Shown here: positions 1-6,170 of the stretch, in pieces
Layout: every line of letters begins with the position of its first letter
Position numbering within the stretch: the stretch's first letter is position 1
NCBI GenBank assembly: GCA_030627225.1
Contig: DAOUSM010000051.1
Coordinates: 1 to 6,688, forward strand
Length of the DNA: 6,688 nt
Direction of reading: 5' to 3'
DNA from: Candidatus Bathyarchaeota archaeon
Lineage (GTDB): Archaea; Thermoproteota; Bathyarchaeia; Bathyarchaeales; Bathycorpusculaceae
Program-made: the position numbers and the translations under genes
Notes under the pieces: model-generated
The model's input: the letters and a program-made list of their open reading frames with translations, nothing else
What the model was told of the DNA's origin: nothing
The model's database searches: none

Positions 1-710
1 AAAGCTTTAAACTCTAATCCAAGAGTTGCTAGCAATCTCTGAACATCCTTCGCAATGTTCGGAGCTACAAGAATTCCCCGCACTTCACGGTTTACCTTAC
101 TTTTAATCGCATCCACGTATTTGGCGAGTTGAAGCACAGCATCCTTGCCTGCTGTTTTGCGCTTAATCTCCACAACAACGAGTTTTCCGTTTTTATCTTC
201 ACCATAAACATCGACAAAGCCTGGTTCAACCTTCTTCTCATAGCTTATTGGTTTGAATCCTTTCTCTACAAGTGAAGGCTCCAACAGAATTGCCTTTTGC
301 ATGTCTTCCTCACTTGCATAGAGCAAGAACTCTCCAGAATCCACAAGGCTTAAAGCAGAAACCATGTGGATTCTGTCAAAAAACACCTTAACGGACTCAG
401 CTGGCTTCCGCCTTACAGCACGAATTTCCAAAACGTTGCCTTTGACTTGAATGTGAAAGATGCAGCCTGGAGGCTGCCAGTTGACAGGCTCATAACCGAC
501 TGAACGGTGAACGAGAAGGGAGCCGTCCTCTTTAATTATTAGGATGCGTTCACCTGGTTCAAGCTTAGATCTAGCCCTACCAAGATAACGCGCCCAACAG
601 TTACCAATGACAAGCAGCGTTTTACGTTGAGAAATAGCTTCTCTAACAGCATTTTCAGCTTCTGCAACGTTCGGACTTACCAGAACGGTTAGAGGCTTGA
701 AACTTGGCAC
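1..710 (-). CDS. nucS: Mismatch-specific endonuclease NucS/EndoMS, 3' end cut by the window edge
   Basis: I translated this by hand on the minus strand; 236 residues are visible. NucS/EndoMS cleaves both strands at mismatched base pairs and underlies a MutS/MutL-independent mismatch repair route in many archaea and actinobacteria; PCNA contact is known for the family. The N-terminal half (about 30-120) is the DNA-binding domain, with GRARSKLEPGERILIIKEDG, then LLVH and NWQPPG (W78). The C-terminal half is a PD-(D/E)XK nuclease: FVDVYG (D167), VVVEIKR (E181, K183), then Q194 and Y198 in a QLxxY motif. All expected catalytic residues are present. Known archaeal members are about 250 residues, so perhaps 10-20 residues, where the PCNA-binding tail would sit, lie beyond the left edge. 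The start is GTG at 710-708: an in-frame TAA at 731-729 closes the frame upstream and no ATG lies before the conserved block. No GGTG site precedes it, so the leader is probably very short. It is divergent from the methyltransferase. The family call is firm; the exact start is less certain. Confidence 0.93.
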   Translation of the reverse strand, partial: MPSFKPLTVLVSPNVAEAENAVREAISQRKTLLVIGNCWARYLGRARSKLEPGERILIIKEDGSLLVHRSVGYEPVNWQPPGCIFHIQVKGNVLEIRAVRRKPAESVKVFFDRIHMVSALSLVDSGEFLLYASEEDMQKAILLEPSLVEKGFKPISYEKKVEPGFVDVYGEDKNGKLVVVEIKRKTAGKDAVLQLAKYVDAIKSKVNREVRGILVAPNIAKDVQRLLATLGLEFKA

Positions 711-736
711 TGTATTTCGCCAATAGTTTTAGAAGG

Positions 737-751
737 CTTATGGTACATAAG
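737..751. promoter_or_regulatory. Symmetrical TATA-like dyad between divergent genes
   Basis: CTTATG-GTA-CATAAG is a perfect 6-base inverted repeat with a 3-base spacer, in the 58-base gap between nucS and the methyltransferase. Its centre (744) is 25 bases before the methyltransferase ATG, the usual archaeal TATA-to-start-site distance, which would give a leaderless transcript. Towards nucS the centre is 34 bases from the GTG, giving a leader of about 8 bases. I infer one TATA-like element read in both directions; it could instead be a repressor site. The inverted repeat is seen directly; the role is inferred. Confidence 0.45.
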
Positions 752-768
752 ATTTCTGAAGAGTTGCC

Positions 769-1329
769 ATGAGCAAATGGGATAAAAAACGCGACGCAAT
801 GCGGCATTACGATTTAACAGCACACATCTATGATACGCAATATGCTGAAGAGCAAATCGAAAAAATTGAGGCAGCCATGGAAAGCGTAAACATGGAAAAA
901 CATGGTCTAGTTTTGGATGTTGGGTGCGGAACTGGGCTCTTATTTAATTACGTTACAAATAAAGCGAAAACAATTGTTGGGCTTGATATTTCCAGAAAAA
1001 TTTTGTTTCAAGCAAAGAAGCGTGCGAAAAAATTTCCAAACATGCACCTAATATGGGCTGATGCTGACAATATGCCTCTAAAAGAAAACATCTTTGATCA
1101 TGTTTTCGCTGTCACGCTCATCCAGAACATGCCAGACCCTGCTAAAACCTTGAGTGAGGTTAAACGGGTTACAAAGAACAACGCTGTTATTGTTGTTACT
1201 GGTTTAAAGAAGAAGTTCCCCCTAGAAATTTTTGAAGGCTTATTGCGGAATGCTGGTTTAAACATTATTGCCTTAAAAAGTGAAAACCTGAAATGTCACG
1301 TGGCGGTTTGCACAAAACTTCTTCATTGA
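769..1329 (+). CDS. Class I SAM-dependent methyltransferase, substrate unknown
   Basis: A 186-residue soluble protein with a Rossmann-type SAM fold. Motif I is VLDVGCGTG (48-56). The acidic residue that usually binds the SAM ribose is D73 in VGLDIS. The motif around the adenine is WADADNMPL (96-104), and FDHVFAVTLIQNMPDP (109-124) matches the region after motif III in COG2226-like methyltransferases. The N-terminal block HYDLTAHIYDTQYAEEQ (13-29) is the YD-rich segment common before motif I in this group. The protein is short, with little beyond the last core strands, so there is no extra domain to reveal the substrate. No SPPY or NPPY-type motif of N6-adenine or N4-cytosine DNA methylases is visible. 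The ATG at 769 keeps the YD-rich block; the next in-frame ATG (799) would remove most of its lead-in. No GGTG site precedes it and a TATA-like dyad sits 25 bases upstream, so a leaderless mRNA is likely. Small-molecule, tRNA or protein substrates are all possible. Confidence 0.82.
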   Translation: MSKWDKKRDAMRHYDLTAHIYDTQYAEEQIEKIEAAMESVNMEKHGLVLDVGCGTGLLFNYVTNKAKTIVGLDISRKILFQAKKRAKKFPNMHLIWADADNMPLKENIFDHVFAVTLIQNMPDPAKTLSEVKRVTKNNAVIVVTGLKKKFPLEIFEGLLRNAGLNIIALKSENLKCHVAVCTKLLH

Positions 1330-1353
1330 AATTTTACGCAGTTTAAGATTAAA

Positions 1354-1361
1354 CTATTTAT
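1354..1361 (+). promoter_or_regulatory. Possible TATA box for the polyferredoxin-hdrA operon
   Basis: CTATTTAT lies in the 98-base gap before the operon, preceded by a purine-rich stretch (AAGATTAAA) where the TFB recognition element would sit. A start site about 25 bases downstream would leave a leader of roughly 45 bases carrying the GGTG ribosome binding site at 1420-1423. The match to the archaeal consensus is only moderate, and no other part of the gap looks better. Confidence 0.35.
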
Positions 1362-1419
1362 GAAGGTAAAGTATTAGAAGCTATACTTCAACCGTAGCTC
1401 ATATCTCATGATGCGAATT

Positions 1420-1423
1420 GGTG
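1420..1423 (+). promoter_or_regulatory. Ribosome binding site GGTG that bears on the start choice
   Basis: GGTG lies 4 bases before ATG 1428 and 7 bases before the overlapping in-frame GTG 1431. The other GGTG sites in this window lie 6 (hdrA), 7 (tauE-like) and 7 (ribbon-helix-helix) bases before their starts. This spacing favours GTG 1431 as the real start, which would shorten the polyferredoxin by one residue. Confidence 0.5.
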
Positions 1424-1427
1424 GTTA

Positions 1428-2363
1428 ATGGTGCCTCTCCAAACACTAAAAAGGGACACGGCAGAAGCATTAACGCTAGAATGGGTTTTGCATATCAGAA
1501 ATTATAAGTTGGCTCTTGACAAAAACTTATGCGTAGGATGCCAAATCTGCACCCTTGCATGCCCGAAAGAAGCTATCAAACTTGAAAAGCAACCCAAAAT
1601 TCCTGGAGAGAAGGCTAAACACGCAAAAGTTGACATAGATTTAGAAAAATGCAATTTCTGTGGGATATGCGACATACTGTGTCCTTATGGAGCGATAAAA
1701 GTAACCGTAAACGGGAAACACATTCTATCGGTTGTTGAAAAGGAAAGCTTCCCGCAATTGATTCGCGACATTCAAGTGGACACAAGTAAATGTCCTGTGG
1801 ACTGTGTGGAATGCAAAGAAGCATGCCCCCTAGATTTAATTAAGGTAACAAGGTTGACAACTGACGGAAAAGTTGTTGAAAACGTAGATTCCTTAACAGA
1901 AAAGGAGAGGGCGAAACTTCAAGTTAAAATAAACATCGAAAAGGAGCGTTGCCCATGTTGCAGAATATGCGAATTCAAGTGTCCCGAAGGAGTCATGCAT
2001 GTACGAAAATTCTTCCACGGAAAAATCGTTATTTATCCAGAAAAATGTCCGGAAGGCTGCACAGACTGCTTGGATATATGTCCAATCACGGGTGCACTTT
2101 ACCTTTCTGATAAAAGTAAAAAAGTACATGTAAACGAGATGTTTTGCACTTACTGTGGAGCATGCAAGGTTGTTTGTCCGGTTGATGAAGCCTTGGAGCT
2201 TAAACGAACTAAGATAAGTCATACATCTGTTAGTTCTGGGGCGTGGAACAAAGCCCTAGAGAGGTTGGCTTCACCAATTGAAATGACTAAAGAGTTGAAG
2301 GCGAAAGGTTCTCAGAAGGCGATGGAATCTGTTGAGAAGAGGTTAGGATGGAAGGTGTCGTAA
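1428..2363 (+). CDS. Polyferredoxin with six [4Fe-4S] cluster motifs, partner of HdrA
   Basis: A 311-residue cytoplasmic iron-sulfur electron carrier with no signal peptide or membrane segment. Six four-cysteine motifs are visible, each with its last Cys followed by Pro: C35/38/41/45, C75/78/81/85, C122/126/129/133, C175/178/181/185, C207/211/214/218 and C240/243/246/250. Motifs 1, 2, 4 and 6 are the usual CxxCxxCxxxCP. Motifs 3 and 5 are CPxxCxxCxxxCP, with one extra residue between the first two cysteines. C177 is an additional cysteine inside motif 4. The protein could hold up to six clusters, probably as ferredoxin-like pairs forming an electron wire. It resembles archaeal polyferredoxins such as MvhB and FwdF, but I cannot assign it to either. 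A 60-residue tail without cysteines (252-311) ends in charged helix-like sequence. Its TAA is followed at once by the hdrA ATG, so the two are one operon and probably translationally coupled. GTG 1431 is an alternative start. Confidence 0.9.
   Translation: MVPLQTLKRDTAEALTLEWVLHIRNYKLALDKNLCVGCQICTLACPKEAIKLEKQPKIPGEKAKHAKVDIDLEKCNFCGICDILCPYGAIKVTVNGKHILSVVEKESFPQLIRDIQVDTSKCPVDCVECKEACPLDLIKVTRLTTDGKVVENVDSLTEKERAKLQVKINIEKERCPCCRICEFKCPEGVMHVRKFFHGKIVIYPEKCPEGCTDCLDICPITGALYLSDKSKKVHVNEMFCTYCGACKVVCPVDEALELKRTKISHTSVSSGAWNKALERLASPIEMTKELKAKGSQKAMESVEKRLGWKVS
2350..2357 (+). promoter_or_regulatory. Ribosome binding site for hdrA inside the upstream gene
   Basis: GGAAGGTG ends 6 bases before the hdrA ATG and lies inside the last codons of the polyferredoxin gene. 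It is the strongest ribosome binding site in the window. Its position means ribosomes finishing the first gene sit on the site for the second. Confidence 0.7.
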
Positions 2364-4820
2364 ATGGCTCAGAAAGAAAATGAAAAACAAAGTGAAACAG
2401 AAGAATTACGCATAGGTGTTTTCATATGCCACTGCGGCTTAAATATAGCCAGCGTTTTAGACATAAAAGAACTTGTGGAATTCTCAAAAACCTTGCCAGA
2501 CGTTGCTTACGTGAAAGACAACCGCTACACATGTGCAGACCCAGGACAAGAAGAGATTAGAAACGCAATAAAGGAGTATAAGCTCAACCGTGTTATTGTG
2601 GCAGCATGCTCACCACGGCTGCATGAACCTACATTTCGAAGAACAGTTTCAGAAGCAGACTTAAACCCTTTCCTTTTTGAAATGGCGAACATACGTGAAT
2701 TCTCATCATGGTGCCATCCAAACACACCGAAAGAAGCCACCGAGAAAGCTAAGGATCTAATAAAAATGGCTGTTGCAAAAGCGAGGCTATTGCGACCACT
2801 TGAGACAATGGAGGTTCCAGTAACCAATAAGGCGTTAGTCATAGGTGGCGGCATAGCTGGAATGAATACTGCTTTAGACTTGGCTGAAATGGGCTTCAAG
2901 GTCTACTTGCTTGAAAAGGACGAGAGCATAGGCGGACACATGGCACAACTAGACAAAACCTTTCCAACACTCGATTGCTCCCTCTGCATCGAAGGTCCAA
3001 AAATGGTTGATGTTGGGCGTCATCCCAATATTGAGATAATAGCTTACGCTGATTTATTAAGCGTCAGCGGTTACATAGGCAATTTTAAGGTTAAGATTCG
3101 GAAAAACCCGCGGTATGTGATTGCTGAAAACTGCACGGGTTGTAGCGAATGTAAAGAAGTTTGTCCAATTGAATATCCAAACGAGTGGGACATGAGCCTA
3201 GGCGTTAGACAAGCCATATCAATTCCCTTCGACCAAGCAGTCCCGCTTGTTTACACGATAAACATGGATTATTGCATTGAATGCTACAAGTGTGTTGACG
3301 CTTGTGGGGCAAGACAAGCCATAAACTTTGACCAGCAACCCGAAGAAATAGAACTAGAAGTGGGTGCAATAATTGTTGCAACAGGCTATGACATATACCT
3401 ACCATATGATAATCCGCTTTACGGATACGGCAAATACGCAAACGTGATAACATCTCTAGAATTTGAAAGGCTTATACTCGCTGCTGGTCCAACAGGCGGG
3501 AAAGTTGTTAGGACTTCGGATGGACAGAAACCTCACAGTGTAGCCTTCATCCAATGCGTCGGTTCACGTGACATAAACAAATATCAATATTGCTCAAACT
3601 TCTGTTGCATGTACACCTTGAAGCATGTTATCCAGCTTAAAGAGAAATATAAGGAAGACATAGAAGTCTACGTTTTCTACATGGACATACGGAGCAACTT
3701 TAAGGGCTATGAGGAATTTTATCAACGTGCAAGAGAGCTTGGCGTAAACTTTGTTCATGGAAGGGTGAGCCGCGTTTTTGAAGTTCCTGAAACAAAAAAT
3801 CTGATTGTACATGCTGAGGACATGGCGCTTGGTCAGCCTATAGAAGTTAAGGCTGAAATGATTGTTTTGGCAACTGCAGCCATACCCAAGAAAGGTACAG
3901 AGGAGACAGCACATATACTCAACTTGACGTGCGGAGCAGACGGCTTCTTCATGGAAAGCCATCCTAAGCTTAAGCCCATAGACGCGCCTACGGATGGAAT
4001 ATTTCTAGCTGGGGCATGTCAAGGGCCGAAGGATATACCATACTGTGTCTCGCAGGGCAGTGGTGCGGCATCGAGAGCGGCGACTGTGCTTTCGAAGCCA
4101 ACTTGGAAGATTGAGCCGATAATAGCTATGGTAGACCCGGACAAGTGCAGGAATGTTAAAACGAAATGTGGAATATGCGCTCAGAAGTGTCCCTATGGTG
4201 CAGTAAAGGCTGAGGAAGGGAAACCAGCCAATGTGATAACAGCCATGTGCCATGGGTGCGGAACATGTGTAGCAGAATGCCCAGCAGATGCCATAACACA
4301 GATGCACTTCACAGACGCCCAAATCTTCGCCCAAATAAGAGCAGCCCTAGAAACAAATCCTGAAGACAAGATTTTGGCTTTCCTCTGCAATTGGTGCGCT
4401 TATGCAGGAGCAGATCTAGCAGGCACAAGTAGGTTTGAATATCCGCCAACAATAAGACCTATACGAGTCATGTGTTCGGGAAGGGTTGACCGAGACTTCA
4501 TTCTAGAAGCTTTCAGACTGGGTGCTGGCATGGTTATGGTCGGTGCGTGTCATCTTCCCTACGACTGTCACTATATTAGTGGAAACTGGAAGATGAAGGC
4601 TAGAATGGACGCTTTGGCACCGATGCTGCAGAAGCTTGGATTAAGCCCAGAAAGATTTCGTGTAGAATACATTTCCGCCGCTGAAGGAGTGAAGTTTGCA
4701 GAAGTCATTAGCGAAATGACTGAGCAAATGCTTGCCTTAGGCAAGGATAAAATCAAAGCCGAAAATGAGAAACTTCGCCCCATATTGGAAAACATGCTGA
4801 AAAGGAAGAAAATCGTCTAG
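2364..4820 (+). CDS. hdrA: HdrA fused to an MvhD domain (HdrA2-like electron-bifurcating flavoprotein subunit)
   Basis: 818 residues, against about 650 for plain HdrA; the excess is a C-terminal MvhD/FlpD domain. Order of parts: an N-terminal domain with C22, C24, C57 and C82 (1-150); a thioredoxin-reductase-like FAD domain opening with VIGGGIAG (159-166), carrying the HdrA signature TLDCSLCIEGPKM (C205, C208); an inserted ferredoxin domain with C257/260/263/267 and C304/307/310/314; the rest of the FAD domain, with IIVATGYD (336-343), QCVGSRD (C398), YCSNFCC (C410, C414, C415) and TDGIFLAG (543-550); a second ferredoxin domain with C595/602/605/609 and C629/632/635/639; and MvhD (about 668-793) with FLCNWC (C675, C678), MCSGRVD (C704) and GACHLPYDCHY (C729, C735), the likely [2Fe-2S] site. 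In relatives HdrA carries the bifurcating FAD and MvhD takes electrons from a hydrogenase, formate dehydrogenase or F420H2 module; Methanosarcina HdrA2 has this same fusion. The signature cysteine is a normal Cys, not selenocysteine. HdrB and HdrC are absent here, so donor and acceptor are unknown. A charged helical tail (794-818) ends the protein. Confidence 0.96.
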   Translation: MAQKENEKQSETEELRIGVFICHCGLNIASVLDIKELVEFSKTLPDVAYVKDNRYTCADPGQEEIRNAIKEYKLNRVIVAACSPRLHEPTFRRTVSEADLNPFLFEMANIREFSSWCHPNTPKEATEKAKDLIKMAVAKARLLRPLETMEVPVTNKALVIGGGIAGMNTALDLAEMGFKVYLLEKDESIGGHMAQLDKTFPTLDCSLCIEGPKMVDVGRHPNIEIIAYADLLSVSGYIGNFKVKIRKNPRYVIAENCTGCSECKEVCPIEYPNEWDMSLGVRQAISIPFDQAVPLVYTINMDYCIECYKCVDACGARQAINFDQQPEEIELEVGAIIVATGYDIYLPYDNPLYGYGKYANVITSLEFERLILAAGPTGGKVVRTSDGQKPHSVAFIQCVGSRDINKYQYCSNFCCMYTLKHVIQLKEKYKEDIEVYVFYMDIRSNFKGYEEFYQRARELGVNFVHGRVSRVFEVPETKNLIVHAEDMALGQPIEVKAEMIVLATAAIPKKGTEETAHILNLTCGADGFFMESHPKLKPIDAPTDGIFLAGACQGPKDIPYCVSQGSGAASRAATVLSKPTWKIEPIIAMVDPDKCRNVKTKCGICAQKCPYGAVKAEEGKPANVITAMCHGCGTCVAECPADAITQMHFTDAQIFAQIRAALETNPEDKILAFLCNWCAYAGADLAGTSRFEYPPTIRPIRVMCSGRVDRDFILEAFRLGAGMVMVGACHLPYDCHYISGNWKMKARMDALAPMLQKLGLSPERFRVEYISAAEGVKFAEVISEMTEQMLALGKDKIKAENEKLRPILENMLKRKKIV

Positions 4821-4833
4821 CTATTCATTTACT

Positions 4834-4849
4834 TACATAAGATTTATGA
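4834..4849 (+). promoter_or_regulatory. Copy of a 16-base motif also found before the methyltransferase gene
   Basis: TACATAAGATTTATGA here matches TACATAAGATTTCTGA at 744-759 at 15 of 16 bases. Both copies lie just before a gene that lacks a GGTG site. If TACATAAG acts as the TATA element, transcription of the regulator would begin near 4859, leaving a leader of about 14 bases. It could instead be the site of a shared regulator. Confidence 0.4.
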
Positions 4850-4872
4850 GATTGGAGCCGTAATCGTAAATC
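4841..4872 (+). promoter_or_regulatory. Nested inverted repeat in front of the Lrp-type regulator
   Basis: Two pairs of inverted arms nest within the 32 bases up to the start codon. The outer pair is GATTTA (4841-4846) with TAAATC (4867-4872), and the inner pair is GATT (4850-4853) with AATC (4862-4865). Their centres differ by one base. Lrp/AsnC proteins commonly bind AT-rich dyads at their own promoters, so an autoregulatory operator is a fair guess. The arms are seen; the function is inferred. Confidence 0.4.
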
Positions 4873-5352
4873 ATGCCAAAACAAAAAATGATAGATTTAC
4901 TATATGAATTTATGAAAAATTCTAAACGAAGCGACAGAGAACTCGCAAAAGCTGTGGGAGTATCTCAGCCGACAATAACGAGGATGAGAAAAAATCTTGA
5001 AAAATTGGGATATATCCGCGAATATACAGTAATGCCCGCTCTTGAAAAATTAGAATTCGAAATTGTAGCACTAAGCTTCCTATCAGTAAGCATAATGCCA
5101 GAACAAGTGAAAGAGATTCATAAGTGGGTCTCGAAAAACCCGAAAATACTCTTCTCAAGTTCGGGTGAGGGTCTTAATGGAAAAGCCCTTTTACTAGTTT
5201 CAATTCATAAAAGTTTCACAGATTTTTCAGCGTTTACCCGTGAGCTTAGAAGCTTTCCCGCCTTAAAAGCCACTTCGGTGGAAAGTTTTCTAGTTTCACT
5301 CAAAACAGATGTGATTAAACATTTTTCTTTTAAAGATTTGGAACGAATCTAA
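4873..5352 (+). CDS. Lrp/AsnC-type winged-helix transcriptional regulator
   Basis: A 159-residue cytoplasmic DNA-binding protein with the size and two-part plan of the Lrp/AsnC family. The N-terminal AsnC-type winged helix spans about 4-55: SDRELAKAVGVSQPTITRMR (20-39) is the helix-turn-helix, with the recognition helix at about 31-42, followed by the wing at LGYIREYTV. The C-terminal half (about 61-145) has the alternating strand-helix pattern of the ligand-binding, oligomerising domain (strand 63-73, helix 76-90, strands 92-111, helix 115-128, strand 132-143). Its sequence is divergent, so I cannot guess an effector. The ATG at 4873 places the helix-turn-helix at the usual distance from the N terminus. 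There is no GGTG site. It starts 52 bases after hdrA with its own promoter-like sequence. Its TAA abuts the stop codon of the convergent permease. Likely targets, by position only, are itself, the polyferredoxin-hdrA operon and the permease. Confidence 0.85.
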   Translation: MPKQKMIDLLYEFMKNSKRSDRELAKAVGVSQPTITRMRKNLEKLGYIREYTVMPALEKLEFEIVALSFLSVSIMPEQVKEIHKWVSKNPKILFSSSGEGLNGKALLLVSIHKSFTDFSAFTRELRSFPALKATSVESFLVSLKTDVIKHFSFKDLERI

Positions 5353-6153
5353 TCAAATATAGTTCAGAATCATCCGTATGCTGATAAAAATTAGCAATAT
5401 ACCGAAGATTCTGCGAAGGTTTCTGCTAGAAATCTTTTTAGAAGTGTAAGCTCCTAACTGGGCGCCGAAGATTGTTCCTAAGGCTAGGAGAATAGCATAC
5501 TCACCATGTATATGACCTAATGAGAAATGTTGCGTTACGCCAGCTATTGAGGTGAAAATCATGGTGAACATGGAAGTCGCCACTGTGACATGTATTGGTA
5601 TGCCCATGGCTAACGTCATTATCGGCACTAACAGCGAACCTCCACCAATGCCTAATAATCCAGATGAAAGTCCTCCAAAAAAACTTAACATTACGCCTAA
5701 CAAAATTTTCGTTCTAGACTCAAACAATGCTTTCTCGGAGTATACAACCGTGTAATGCGTGTTTTCATCAGCATCTGAGCGTTTTGATTTGCGAAAACTT
5801 GATTGGAAGATCATGCGTAAAGCAACGAAAAATAGGAAGACTCCGAAAATTAAGCCTAACAGCCATGCTTCTATAATTGAGGTTAAGTAGGCACCAAAGA
5901 AAGCCCCTGGAACGGTTGCTATTGCTAAGATTAAACCAGTCTTGTAGTATATTCGCTTCTGCCTTGAATAATTTACAGTTGACGCTAACGAAGTGAAAAT
6001 AATCGTTGTTAGACTAGTTCCAGCCGCTTGAGCTGGAGAAAAAAGATATAATAAAGTTAGTAAAGGCACCATGAAGATGCCGCCTCCGACACCAATCATC
6101 GAGGCAACTGCTCCAATTAGAAATCCAAATATAGGTAACAAAATTTCCATCAT
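5353..6153 (-). CDS. TauE/SafE-family membrane permease (probable anion or organosulfonate transporter)
   Basis: A 266-residue integral membrane protein with the two-fold repeated architecture of the TauE/SafE (former DUF81) family. Each half opens with a glycine-rich signature in a hydrophobic segment: GVGGGIFMVPLL (21-32) and GIGGGSLLVPIM (168-179). Hydrophobic stretches suggest about eight membrane segments, near 3-33, 45-60, 72-92, 94-113, 148-182, 188-207, 217-237 and 246-263. A charged loop (about 114-147) joins the halves. Characterised or proposed relatives move sulfite, sulfoacetate, taurine-related sulfonates or other small anions, so the substrate here cannot be named. The first of two tandem ATGs (6153) is chosen because a GGTG site lies 7 bases before it. 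Its TGA directly abuts the stop of the Lrp-type gene on the other strand. The length is normal for the family and there is no sign of truncation. Confidence 0.92.
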   Translation of the reverse strand: MMEILLPIFGFLIGAVASMIGVGGGIFMVPLLTLLYLFSPAQAAGTSLTTIIFTSLASTVNYSRQKRIYYKTGLILAIATVPGAFFGAYLTSIIEAWLLGLIFGVFLFFVALRMIFQSSFRKSKRSDADENTHYTVVYSEKALFESRTKILLGVMLSFFGGLSSGLLGIGGGSLLVPIMTLAMGIPIHVTVATSMFTMIFTSIAGVTQHFSLGHIHGEYAILLALGTIFGAQLGAYTSKKISSRNLRRIFGILLIFISIRMILNYI

Positions 6154-6160
6154 TTAACTA

Positions 6161-6164
6161 CACC
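6161..6164 (-). promoter_or_regulatory. Ribosome binding site GGTG for the TauE/SafE-family gene
   Basis: On the minus strand GGTG ends 7 bases before ATG 6153 and 10 bases before the second ATG at 6150, so it favours the first. If the TATA-like element at 6171-6180 sets the transcription start, however, this site would not be in the mRNA. The two readings conflict. Confidence 0.45.
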
Positions 6165-6170
6165 AAAGCC

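Noticed and set aside
1..710. nucS as a pseudogene fragment
   Set aside because: The frame is open without interruption from the start to the window edge and all nuclease residues are intact, so the missing end reflects the window edge.
1406..1427. Possible C box of a C/D guide RNA near ATGATGC
   Set aside because: The box is imperfect and no matching D box or terminal stem lies at a suitable distance.
1330..1427. Small RNA or short gene in the gap before the operon
   Set aside because: No open frame with a ribosome binding site, no tRNA-like cloverleaf and no stable hairpin is visible; only a TATA-like element and a GGTG site are supported.
1893..2222. Minus-strand open frame across the polyferredoxin gene
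   Set aside because: It is antisense to regularly spaced cysteine motifs; the Cys/Phe/Thr-rich translation is a by-product of those codons.
2976..2987. Selenocysteine in the HdrA signature
   Set aside because: Some methanogen HdrA proteins carry selenocysteine, but no in-frame TGA occurs here; the signature cysteines C205 and C208 are encoded by normal Cys codons.
5552..5755. Open frame on the plus strand opposite the permease gene
   Set aside because: It lies wholly inside the TauE/SafE-family gene on the other strand, and its low-complexity Pro/Asn-rich translation looks like an antisense shadow.
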